From the NCBI RefSeq assembly GCF_040954835.1, contig NC_090723.1:9682001-9746000 (forward strand): a DNA stretch of 64,000 nt, in the 5' to 3' direction. Shown here in pieces: positions 22,268 to 34,200 of this stretch (position 1 is its first letter; each line of letters begins with the position of its first letter). Below the pieces are notes generated by a model that was not told the origin of the DNA, ran no database searches, and saw only the letters and a program-made list of their open reading frames with translations. The stretch comes from Lepisosteus oculatus (taxonomy: Eukaryota; Chordata; Actinopteri; Semionotiformes; Lepisosteidae). A program made the position numbers and the translations under genes.

Positions 22268-25200
22268 ATGGCCCAGAGCGTGGTTCTGATTACAGGCTGC
22301 TCCTCGGGGATCGGACTGGCCATGGCTGTCAAACTGGCCAAGGACCCCCAGCAACGTTTCAAAGGTAATTACTGACGCCTTGCTGTTACTTTATCTCAAC
22401 TGAGTTCACAAATGTGAGACCAATGTTCTTCATTTTTACATACCTTTCCTGGACAATTTAATTCATAGTTTCTATTTTACACAAATTTATTTTTCAGTTT
22501 TTTGTGTTTTTTAGGTTTTCTGGGATATGTGTGTTTCTAATGCTTACTACACCACTGGTATTTCAGACCAGAAGATTCAGTCAAGAGTGCAGATCTCATT
22601 CAGTTCACAAGTCGGCATACAGACAACATACAGACAATACAGACATTAAGTACCAAACAGAAAACGGGGTGAATGGCCTCCTCTTATTTCTAACCTTCCT
22701 TATATTCTTATAAAATTATTATTCACGTACATCCATCCATGTGCAGAAACTGCTTTATCCTTAGAAGATAGGATGTGAAATGTATTGCAGGGTATCAACG
22801 CAGGTAACAACTTTATTATAGACGACTGTAAACAAAGCATGTGAGGAAACAAAACTGTAAGGTGATGCTATAAATCCCAGCTTTGTTCAACATTTAGTGG
22901 TTTGGTCCTGTACTGCATTCTACTGTACACTGGATGCAAGACAGACGCCTACAGAAAGTCCAGCAGAGTGATTTTACAGTATGCTTTAGTTACTACAGCC
23001 ACGCACACTGACAAGTTCTTCATTCATCATTATTCATTATTGTTGAGTCTTTATTTCTGAGCTCTGGATACTGAACTCTACCCAGACCACTGGCTCACAC
23101 TGATTGCTGCTGCTGTTCTGTGTTTATGTTTTTGGTGATTCCTTTAATGTCTTTGTATTGGAGCGTACCTGCAAATAAGCATTTCACTGCAGGTGTGCAT
23201 ATGACAATAAACTGAAATGAACTGAGAATAAGGAACACATTCCTTAGGTCATGGTGAGAGCTGTTAGCCATGTGAGACAAAAAGCCCTACCAGTTTAAAA
23301 CAAGCATGCAGACTTAAATATACAATATTTACAAGTGTTCATTTAAAATGTACGTACAGTGCCCCCCAAAAGTATTGGAACAAGAGTTCAAATTAGCTGT
23401 ATACTCAGGACATTTGGAGTTAAAGTCACAAGATGAATACGAGACAAAAGCAGAGAATATCCCATTTTACCTATGGGTATTTTTATGCATAAATGTTTTA
23501 CCATCATACAAAAACAGCACTTTTCTTGTTCAACACCCCACATTTTAGATGAGCATACGTATTGGGTCGAATGGGTTTACAGTTATTTCTAACTGCCCAG
23601 GTGTTACAAGTTGCATACATTTCACACACATAAAAGAGCTGTGGAGGTCTAGGCATGGTTGAGGTCTTTGGAACTGCTTCTGAAGTCTTTCCGTTGAAAT
23701 ACGAAGACCATGACAGAAAAGAAAGCCATTTTGAAAATGAGAGGAAAGAAAATGACGGGCATCAGAGAAATTGGTAAGGCACTGCAAATTCAACAATCTG
23801 GAATGTTCTTAAGAAAAAGGAAACAACTGGAGGAGACAAGAACAGGCAGAGAACAGGGCGTCCAAAAAAGACAAATGCAGTGGGTGGCAGAAAGATATTT
23901 GTGAGTGTAAAGAAGAACCCTAAAATTACTGTTAGTGAAATCCAAAATAATCTCCAGTGTGGGGGTGCAAATCTCGAGTACCACAGTCCGCAGAAGATTT
24001 CACCAAGAAAAATTCAGGGGCTGTACTGCAATGTGTGAGCCCCTCAACAGCAGCAAGAACAGAAGAGCTCAACTGGAACTTGAAAAAAATACCAAGATGA
24101 GCAACAAGAGTTCTGCAACTAGGTTTTAAGTGACCGAAATGATCACCTATCAAAGTGATAGAAAGGCGAAAGTGTGGAGAAAAACTGGACAATGACCATA
24201 AGCATCCCCCTTCTTCAGTGAAGCATAGTGGAGGGAGTATCATGGCTCGGACATGTGTGGCCGCTTCCGGACCAGGCTCAATGGTCTTTATTGATGACTT
24301 AACTCAGTGGTTCTCAAACTTTTTGGACCAATAATCAAACTGAAGCATCCAAGTACCACCTACAAGTCATCTTCTCATAGGAACTCCAGAAGATCTCAAT
24401 GACCAACATGAGGGCGCGTGCACGCACACACTCACATACACATATAATAAATATGATGATAATAAACTGTATTTGATATAGCGCCTTTAAAAAGGGGGCT
24501 TCTCAAAGCGCTTTACAGACAACAGGAACAACAACAATTAAAAATAAACAATAAAAAAGCACCATTTCAGTGAGAGGGGTGAGCCTGTTTAGTCGAGCAA
24601 AGCAGATGTGAATTCACTGGTCGAGCCTTGATACAATTCACAACAGAGTCGAACAGATTTTTAATCGTCAGGCACCAAGGCATCGTGGTGGATGCTGCAG
24701 GGCGTCCGCTTTATATCTGGAGCAACCTCTCTAATTCGTGCAACTACACCGCTGTGTCGGCTTGTCATCGCTCTAGCACCGTCGGTACAAACTCCGACCC
24801 GTTTTATCCCGTCGATGCCATTCTCTTCGATACATTCATTCAGAAGCTGAAGTATGTGCTCTCCTGTTGGTGGCGGGTTACAGAACAGAAAGTCCTCATG
24901 GGACGTGCCCTCAAACTCTTATCTAACGTAAACGAGCAAACCGGCCAAATCAAAGGCATCTACAGACTCATCTAATTGCTGTGAAAAGCATCTGCTCATC
25001 TTAACGCGCTCTATCAGCGTACTTTTGACATCATCCAACATATCAATAATTCTACGAGTGACTGTGTGTTTCGGAGGGGGCAGCAGGTCGAGCTGTTTAG
25101 CAGCCTTTACTCCACACATAATACGTGTCAGCTCTTTTGCCAACGGTAAACAAAGTTCTTTAAAAATAGCGTGGGGCTTACCTGCTTTAGCAATCCGCAA

Positions 25201-28200
25201 GCTTGCATTTTTCCCCATTTCCGTTTCCGGAGTCCGTCTCAGAAGTTAAAATAAGTTTTTTTTTTCATGCGCATGGGAGCGAAACACAGAGACACTCGGT
25301 GTATTTTTCTCAAATTAACGTAGAACAGTTCTTAAATATTTTTCTGTTAGCTATCACGCTTTCCTGTGCTCACAGGATTACCAGCGCTCGCAGAACGCAT
25401 TTCTATGCTTTCCTGTGTTTACAACATTGACATTGTTCCAAAATCACGCACATTCTCCTACCTCAGTATTTGCTGGAGAGAACTTTTTTCAAATTCAATT
25501 GGTCACTTGCGTGTGTAGCACGCATTCCTATAGAATGGTATATAATTACATTGTAGCTCTGTGTCGTAGTACATAGGCTGCGCATTCGACACAAGCTAAT
25601 TTTATTAAAATAAAAAATATGAAAACCCGTCCCAATTTTTCAGTGCACACAACAAAGTTCCAGGGTCATATGGCGCACCGCCTGGCGGCGCTCCGTAGTT
25701 TGAGAACCACTGACTTAACTGAAGATGGAAGCAGTAGGATGAATTCAGATACAAACAGATCTTGTCAGCAAATATAAGGGAAAAAAAGGCACAAGACTTA
25801 TTGGGAGCTCATTAAGCAGCAGGCCAATGTCCCGAAACATACTGTACACTAAACACAGGAGTTCATCAGACAGAATAAGTGAAACAATTCCAAGTCAATC
25901 ACCAGATCTGAATCCTATTGAGCATGCATTTCATTTGTTCAATAGGAGAATGAAGACAGAGAGCCCGACCAACAAGCAAAAACTTTTGGAGTCAAGAGTC
26001 TGGTGATATCGATGGGACAGAGACTTGATGCAATTATTGCAAGCAAGGGATCTGCTCCAAAATACTGACTTTTTCACTTCTTTACTTTGCTTTAAGTTAT
26101 GGTCACCTCAATTGGGGGGGGGGGGGGGGACTGAACACAACAAATTCTTTGGTTGAAAAATGATTAATCCAGTTTGCAAAATATATCCTAAAAATAAAAG
26201 GTGACCTTCCGAACTCTGACTCAGAATAATTTGTTTCATGTGCGCCAATATTAAGGTTTTTGTCACAATACTTTTAGAGGGCACTGTACAGTTTGTCAGT
26301 TTTGATTGGTGATTAAATCTACTGTTAATTATGTCCCCCCTCCTTGATGCACCCCTGTCGATAAATCATATTACGACAACATTGGATTCGGGATTCAGGT
26401 GAGTATGTTTTTTGTGTGTGTGTCTTGTTAGAGAGCAGGACAGGTGTGCTTTACAGGTGTGGAGTTCAGCTGTGTGCTCCTGGGCCCAAGACTCAGAACC
26501 TAGACTCAGCAGAAGGTACTTGTGACTCGCTGTACTGCACTCAGTACCTTTCAGATTCTCACGCATGAAGGAGACAGGCCCAAGTCTTCATTGTCACCAC
26601 ACAGGAGCCACATACTGTACATGCTGTAAGAAAAAAAAAGATGAGCTGTAACTCATTTCTCATCAACATTACATCACAGAGTGCAGTCTGATGCACTGCG
26701 ATCAGTGAAAACCATTAAAAAACATCGTAGAACACACTCCCTTCTCTTTTGCCTTTTCAGAGCAGTGAAAGGGACCTTTGATCTTGCCTTGGCACGTGAA
26801 AGAACGTGCTGATGATACAAACTGCATGATAGTTGTCACACATGCCTATGCACAGTTTCGGCCTGTTTAAACGTCAGCCTCTTGCCATCCGAGCGTATGC
26901 GTCAGGCCCTGCACGGTGCTCGGGGGTGACGGCTGGCATGCACATGAGAGCTGCTTCGCTGCGGGGCGCTGTGCTGAGCAAGCAGAATCTGTGTCGGAGC
27001 TGCTCAATTTTAAATGGCAGGGCGGTCTGACGAAACACCTTCGGTGAGTGTGTGTGCAGCGGAGAGAACAACTAGCAGCTTGACACAGAGAGGGCAGCAC
27101 CGCGTTCTGTGTCAGGGAAAGGAAGTCAAGAGTCTGACACATTCTGACCACACAGCACAGCACTCAGCCTTCGCATTTATCGCAGAACATGGAAATGATA
27201 AATTGACAGTCATCTCAAAAGAAAAAGACCTCTGTCTGTACTCTTATCTTTGAATTATGAATGCAAAATGTACATGGACTTGCTGACTCAAACCCCTCCT
27301 CTTTGCTCACTCTGTGGTTTGTGGTGTTCCCTTACCTTGTGTGCTCCGTGTCTGAACGGCCTCCCTTGCTTCGTGTCCTGCGTGTGTCCTGCGTGTGTCC
27401 TGCTCGTGTCCTGCGTGTGTCCTGCGTGTGTCCTGCTTGTGTCCTGCGTGTGAACTGTGGGTGTCCTGCTCGTGTCCTGCGTGTGTCCTGCGTGTGTCCT
27501 GCTCGTGTCCTGTGTGTGAACTGTGGGTGTCCTGCGTGTGTCCTGCTCGTGTCCTGCGTGTGAACTGTGGGTGTCCTGCGTGTGTCCTGCTCGTGTCCTG
27601 CGTGTGATTTGTGGGTGTCCTGCTCGTGTCCTGCGTGTGAACTGTGGGTGTCCTGTGTGTGTCCCGCTCGTGTCCTGCGTGTGAACTGTGGGTGTCCTGT
27701 GTGTGTCCCGCTCGTGTCCTGCGTGTGAACTGTGGGTGTCCTGGGGGTGCCCTGCTTGTGTCCTGCATGTGTCCTGCTTGTGTCCTGCGTGTTGACTGTG
27801 GGTGTCCTGTGTGTGCGGAGCACAGTCGTCGCCACCATGCGGAACCTGGAGAGGCGCGGACCTCTGGAGGAGGCGGCGGGGGAGGAGCTGGGCCAAACGC
27901 TGGAGATCAAGCAGCTGGATGTGTGCGACGCGGCCTCCATCCACGCCTGCGTGGAGAGCCTGCCCGACCGGCACATCGACGTCGTGGGTGAGCTGCTGGC
28001 ACGCGCGCCGGAACCAACACGGGCACCATCCTCCCCAGACTGGGCCTGGGGGCCACAGGTCGCGTTAGAACTCCTTCGCACAGAGGTTTCATCCGGCAAA
28101 CGCAAAACAGCTGCAGCAACACGGTGCTCAGCAAGAGCTGCCAGATCTGCGGCCGTTTATATCATGACAGTTCCAGTAAGACGCACAGCTGCTGTTGTGC

Positions 28201-31200
28201 CAGATCATCCCAGATAATCCCACTATACAATAAATTGGAGACTTCATCTGATTTTGATTTTCAATTTGTTTTAAAAAGTAAGAAATCAGAGTGTTGAGTG
28301 GGATCGACTGCTGTGCTTATTGTGAAGTAAAATTACAGTTTCAGCATAGACGAGCCATAAATCACTGACTCGATTACAAATTCTACACGTACAGCCATAA
28401 TTGATCCCAGGCCTGATGCCAACACACATAACATCGCCCACACACTCATCAGAGTAGCAGCTCTCCCTGGTACAGTATCTTTACATCGTATTACCACAGA
28501 AGAACAGCATGGACTTCTTCAGCCTTGCTGTGCTACTTGGGCCTACACTGAACAAGCACCTCTGAAAACAGAAGGCGGGAACAAGACCAACACTGCTTTG
28601 TACAGTCTGCTTCTGAACACCTCTCTTCTAATTTTGGCTCTGAATTCCAAAGTAAAGGCTGTTTCACACACAATCCATTAATGTGACGCAGGAGCAGAGC
28701 TGGGGAAGCACTTCAAGTGTCACAACTGGGCTGAAGACCACTGTGCAACACTAATTTACCTTCCTACCACCTTTCATGTCAGTGAGCTCTGAGAAGGATC
28801 CCCCTGTTTAAAACAAGTCTTGGCAAAGGCAACACAAAGCGAAGAGAGCAATAAGGGCTCTCGTTAGACAACAGCGAATTGCAAGAGATTATTCCCTCCT
28901 TTAATCTGATTTTAACACAGCAGGTAATAATTAAAACTATACTGGAACGGTGATAGTGTTAATTCCACAATTACATTCTCCTCCCTTTCCCCTTACTTTC
29001 AATCTCCGTTGTTTCTGCAGCAGAAAAACAGAGAAAAGCACATTCCAGCGATCTGAAACCCAGCAGGCAGAGAAGGCTGTCAGCACTGGTTTGCACCCAA
29101 TGTGTTTTTAATAGCTGGGCTGTGCTGGCTGATACAGTTTCACTGTGGCAGGAAACATGCACTTGACAGAAGTGAAATGAATAAAGTACCACATGTAAAC
29201 TATTAGCAAAGAAATTAACTTATTTCCAAGCTGCCAGGTTGTCAACTCAGACAGTCCAGCTCAGAATAATTTAGCTGGTCTTTCCACCATCATCTCTTCC
29301 TTGAAAGAATATGCAGAGTGAGAATTGAGGAGTTAACACTGTTCCTGTGTCGTTTTAACGGTTACTGAACTTGTTGTGCTAAGACGTGTCTAAAGGGGAG
29401 AACAATCAAAATTCACCATAAATTAGCCCCTGCCTCCTGGGGTTGAGAAGCTCCTAGGGAGGGAAACAGAGCTCAGATACCTGCACTGGGAAGACAAAAG
29501 TGCGTGGAAAACCATACATGCACATCTGATGATTATCCAGGGGTTAAGACATACAGAGACTGACAGAGCCAGATCTGTCACATTTCAACGCTTTATCATA
29601 AACTGCTTGTGCCTGAGAGCTCATGCAATTATATATTTAATTAGCTGGTTGTGTGCAGCAGCAGCAGGCAGCAGGTGGCGCTGTTGACAGTGACAGAGAC
29701 AAGACGCAGGAGAGACTTCTCTGAGACCAGCTTGCACAGTACTGCACGCAATACTTTTCAGATACTCACACATGAACGAGACAGGCCCAAGTCTTCATTG
29801 TCACCACGCAGGAGTCACACACTGTAGTGCTGTAAGAAAAAACAGATGAGCTGTAACTCATTTCTCATCAGTCTGATGCACTCCGATCAGTGACAACCAT
29901 TAAAATGCAGTGTCGTAACACTCTCCTCTCTTTTTACTTTTCAAAGCAGTGATTTTTGATCTTGCCTGGGCACGTGAAAGAACATGTGCTAGTGATACAA
30001 GCTGCATGACAGCGATGACGATAACAATGGCTCAGCACAGGCCCTTCCCTCACAACGCCGATCCTCCCCCCCCCCTGCCTTCGCAGTCAACAACGCTGGG
30101 GTCGGCATGATCGGGCCCATCGAGTGCCAGAGCATCGAGGAGATGAAGGCCGTGTTCGACACCAACTTCTTCGGGGCGGTGCGGGTGATCAAGGAGGTGT
30201 ACCCCGACATGAAGAAGAGGCGCAGTGGGCACATCGTGGTCATCAGCAGCGTGATGGGGCTGCAGGGTGAGGGAGGTCCAGGCGGTCAGTGAGTCGGGGC
30301 TCAGGGCTTGTCGAGCCCCAGCTCTGCGACTGGTCCACTGACCCCACAGCACGTACAGGAGCTGCTCCCTGTGCTCCTTATACCCTGGGGGGGTCTGGGG
30401 GCTGGGACCACTGAAGTCTCTTCGGTTTTAAAGTATCAGATGAATTACCAGTTTACTAGGTGACTTAAGAATATTCTCTGCTTTAGATTAGCTGTAAAAT
30501 GTTCACATGCTCTCACCTACTTTAAATATCTGAGATACATTAATGTTTCAGATAGTTCCAACCCTGGGCTGTTAGCTGGGGCTACACACTGCAACTGGAA
30601 ATCTTTAGACTGACACATAAATTAGGTTTATGGCTCTGACCTGGGGAAAAAAAAAAAACAGATTTTTGCTGTAATGTCTCTAAAGGTGCCAATTTCAAAT
30701 GTGAAGAAAGAAAGAAAATGTTTCGGCTGTGGAGCCTGCTTTGGTTGTGAGAAAGACAGGGAGGCACCTGAAGAGGGCTCCACAGCAGAAACGTGTTTCT
30801 TTTCTTCTCTTTTCAGCATGGAATAAACCTTTACTTGTTCCTTTGCAGCCGACGCATGCTGACACAGCTACCTACTTGAACTAATTTCAAAAATATAATT
30901 TAAAAATAACTAATTTAGGTTTTACCATATGTACAAGACTTTGCATGTTTATAAAGGCCACAAGCTATCAGCCTCATGGATACTTTGTTAAGTGGCAGCG
31001 TCCCAGGAAGAAAGATCACAGTTGTTCACTCAGTATTTAGAAAACGTTGTATAGTCTCTTGCATCTTGGATTTTGACTCACAGTATTTATTTTGTCTCCC
31101 TCACTGCAGGCATCATGTTTAATGACGTCTACACTGCCTCTAAATTCGCCATTGAAGGCTTCTGTGAAAGCCTGGTTATTCAGGCGCTCAAATTCAATGT

Positions 31201-34200
31201 CTTGTAAGTTTTCTTCCTTTTGTATTTTGTGTGTATTTTGTATGCGTTTTAAAACCAGGTCAGGCCTCCTGCCAGCCCAGTGCTGTGCTTGTCTGTGCTA
31301 CACCCTAATGCATAACGTGCTGTTGCTTTTCTCCCTGTGATACACTGCTCTGTACTGCTTTGCCCTGTGGGCATGAGTGAGCAGAGAAGCGCTGTGACCT
31401 GTTTATCTTCCCATCCCCCTGTCTCCTCGCCAGCATCAGCCTGATCGAACCGGGCCCCGTGGTGACGGAGTTCGAGGCCAAGCTGTACGAGGACGCCGAG
31501 CACGGCGACTACTCCAGCACTGACCCCGACACGGCCGAGATGTTCACCAACATGTACCTCAACAACTCCAAGGTCATCTTCAACAGCATCGGGCAGAGCC
31601 CCGAGGAAATCGCAGAGGTACGTCAGGGCGCGAGGCCGCAGGCGCGTCACGGAGTCATCGCTCTGTCCGTACAGCTTCAAGCACGAAGCCACAGAGCAGA
31701 GGCCTCCTGCCACAGAGTGCAATAATGTTCGCGTCAAGCCAACTCTCATTTACTTCATCCGAAAAACGGCTCGCTCAATTAACCCAGACAAAGAGATTAA
31801 ACATGAGCAAAAAAGACATCCATCCAATGTAAAGGATGAAGGGATGGAGATCACTGCTCACTGCCTCTGAGGCACCACACAAACATGCAGACTAAAGCGG
31901 ACTTTGAACGTTTCCCCTTGGTTCTGTTTTTCCATCTGCGATCCCGCGGCAGAAACTCAACATGGGGGAAAGATTTTCTTTTCAGTCTTAGCGCAGCAGG
32001 CTGACCTGCACACCAGCGCCCTCTCGCCTTTGCCCATCATCCTCTGCAGCACCCCGCTCGCCTCGAGCCCGCCGCAGTCAGGCTCCAGCTTTGCGAGGCT
32101 CAGAGAGCAGTCCGGTCAGAAAGATAAATACAGTGACTAAACTAAAAAGCAACTTGCATATGCAGAGTTGAATCAGCTGATTTTTTTAATTAAATGGAAG
32201 TGGCTTTGGATATGGATATGGCCAAATTTCCCATTGGCCCTTACCAATCATGGCCTCCTAATAATCCCCATCTATGAATTGGCTTCATCACTCTGCTCTC
32301 CTCCCCACTGAGAGCTGGTGTGTGGGGAGCGTTCTGGTGCACTATGGCTGCCGTTGCATCATCCAGGTGGGGCTGCACATTGGTGGTGGTGGTGGAGGGG
32401 ATCCCCATGACCTGTAAAGCGCTTTGAGTGGAGTGTCCAGAAAAGCGCTGTATAAGTGTAAGCAATTAATGAATTAATGAATGAATGAATTAATTAAATG
32501 CAGTAAAAGGATAAGAAGCCCAGCACTTTCATTTTTAGGTCTGTAGGCGCAGGGCTGATTGGCTCTTGGCCTGGCCAGAGAGCCCAAGTCCCCTGGAGGT
32601 CACGGGTCTCTGTAGGAGCTGCTGTGGCTCTGGGCTTCACCTGAGGAGCCTGGCACTGCCAGGGACCGAGTGCGATAAAATGTTGCGGTAAAGGTGCAGG
32701 TGCAGGAACAGGGCAGCAGGGTAAATAAAGCATGGCGTGAAGTGTCAGAAACTAAGGCTGACTAAGCCAAAAGTACAGCCTGAAAGGGAACAAGCATGGT
32801 AAGCTTGGTAAGGGGAAACCAGCAAAAATAACACACACATAAACCTTCATGAGGGCGGCCAGGCACAGCTATGGAAGGCAGAGCGAGCGCTGCACTGCCG
32901 AGTGGCAACAGCCTGAGCTGGAAAGTCTGACACCGAAAGCTTTCTTCTGGCTTTCACTCCACCCAAGCTCACTTCACCACACCGTCACGAACCCGGATGT
33001 TGGCTCAACTGATTGCTTTGACTCGGATCCGCCTGCTTCTAAACGGGTGCAGGTCTCATGACCTCCCGCCAGAACGCGGCTGGAAAACTGTCCAAACCCA
33101 CTGGCGGTCGGTCTAGAAGCGAGGCTGTTGGGTTTGATGTGTTCTGGTCGTCTCCTGCCAGCATCAACTGGCCTTGCCCTCTCTTCTCTGAAATGACATC
33201 ACTGATTCTCTCTCATACTGTCTTTAAACACCAGGGCACTGAAGAGAAACCACAGTGCAGCAGCCCTGCTAGAGCACAGCCTGGCGTTCAGATTTCAGTG
33301 GCTGAATAATTTCCTGTGTGCTTATTCCGAAAGAGTTATATCTTACAAATGAAAACAAAATCACATAGCATTACATCTATTAAAATTCTGTGAAGATCTT
33401 AAAAAATATTGACAAAGTCACTGCAATGGAACTTTTCAGAATCAACAGTGAAACACAGACCAAAGGACATAAGTATAAACTGCGTAAAAGTGCATCTAAA
33501 ACGGAGAACAGGAGGCATCTTTTTACCCGGACTGTTAAGGGGATTCTGGAACAAGATACTCAGCTATGTTGTAGAAGCCGATACCCTGGATTCTCGCAAG
33601 AAACGTCTGGAGGAGATCTTTAAAGCAATTAGCTGCTAATGACCAATAGGCCTCATCTCCCGTAATCTTTCTTACATTTTCATGTAAGTACACAGCAGCA
33701 TATGCTGTGCTGGTTAAATCTGGGGCTGGTTGCAGGCATGAATAATCCACCATGTCCATGTGATCTGACAGAATAAATAGTTCTCCTCCTTCAAGCTGAC
33801 TTTCTGTAGGGGCTTGGATTTGTAGAATTGACAAATTGATCCTCTTGATCCCTTTAATCCATTGGACATGTTTCCTTGAGCCCTGGTATCTAGGATTTGA
33901 TCTAGAGATCATCATTTATCCATCTTACAGACAATAAGCCACCTTAGCACAGATTCCTCCTATTGCCTTGTTAATCCGAGACGTCCTTCTCCCTGGGCTC
34001 TCAGACCATCAGTTCTCTGCGTGGCTGAAGCTACTTCAACACATCTGTACTGTTAAACCACATAACAGTACATTTTTATTGCAGTTTGCCATCAGAGCTC
34101 AAGGATGTCGATCTGGTTTGTTTAAGCAAACTCAAAGTCGTCTGCAGATTTTCTCCTTCATTACAAAATTCAGATACAGACTCTTCAGTGTCTTGTCATG

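Noticed and set aside
24628..24975. 115-codon plus-strand frame
   Set aside because: It is antisense to the decayed hAT transposase, whose minus-strand reading has family motifs.
27288..28105. Overlapping minus-strand frames of 153-257 codons and several Cys-rich plus-strand frames
   Set aside because: They are the 11-bp minisatellite read in different frames; an 11-bp unit stays open in every frame if one frame has no stop. They also cross exon 2 of the rdh8-like gene on the wrong strand.
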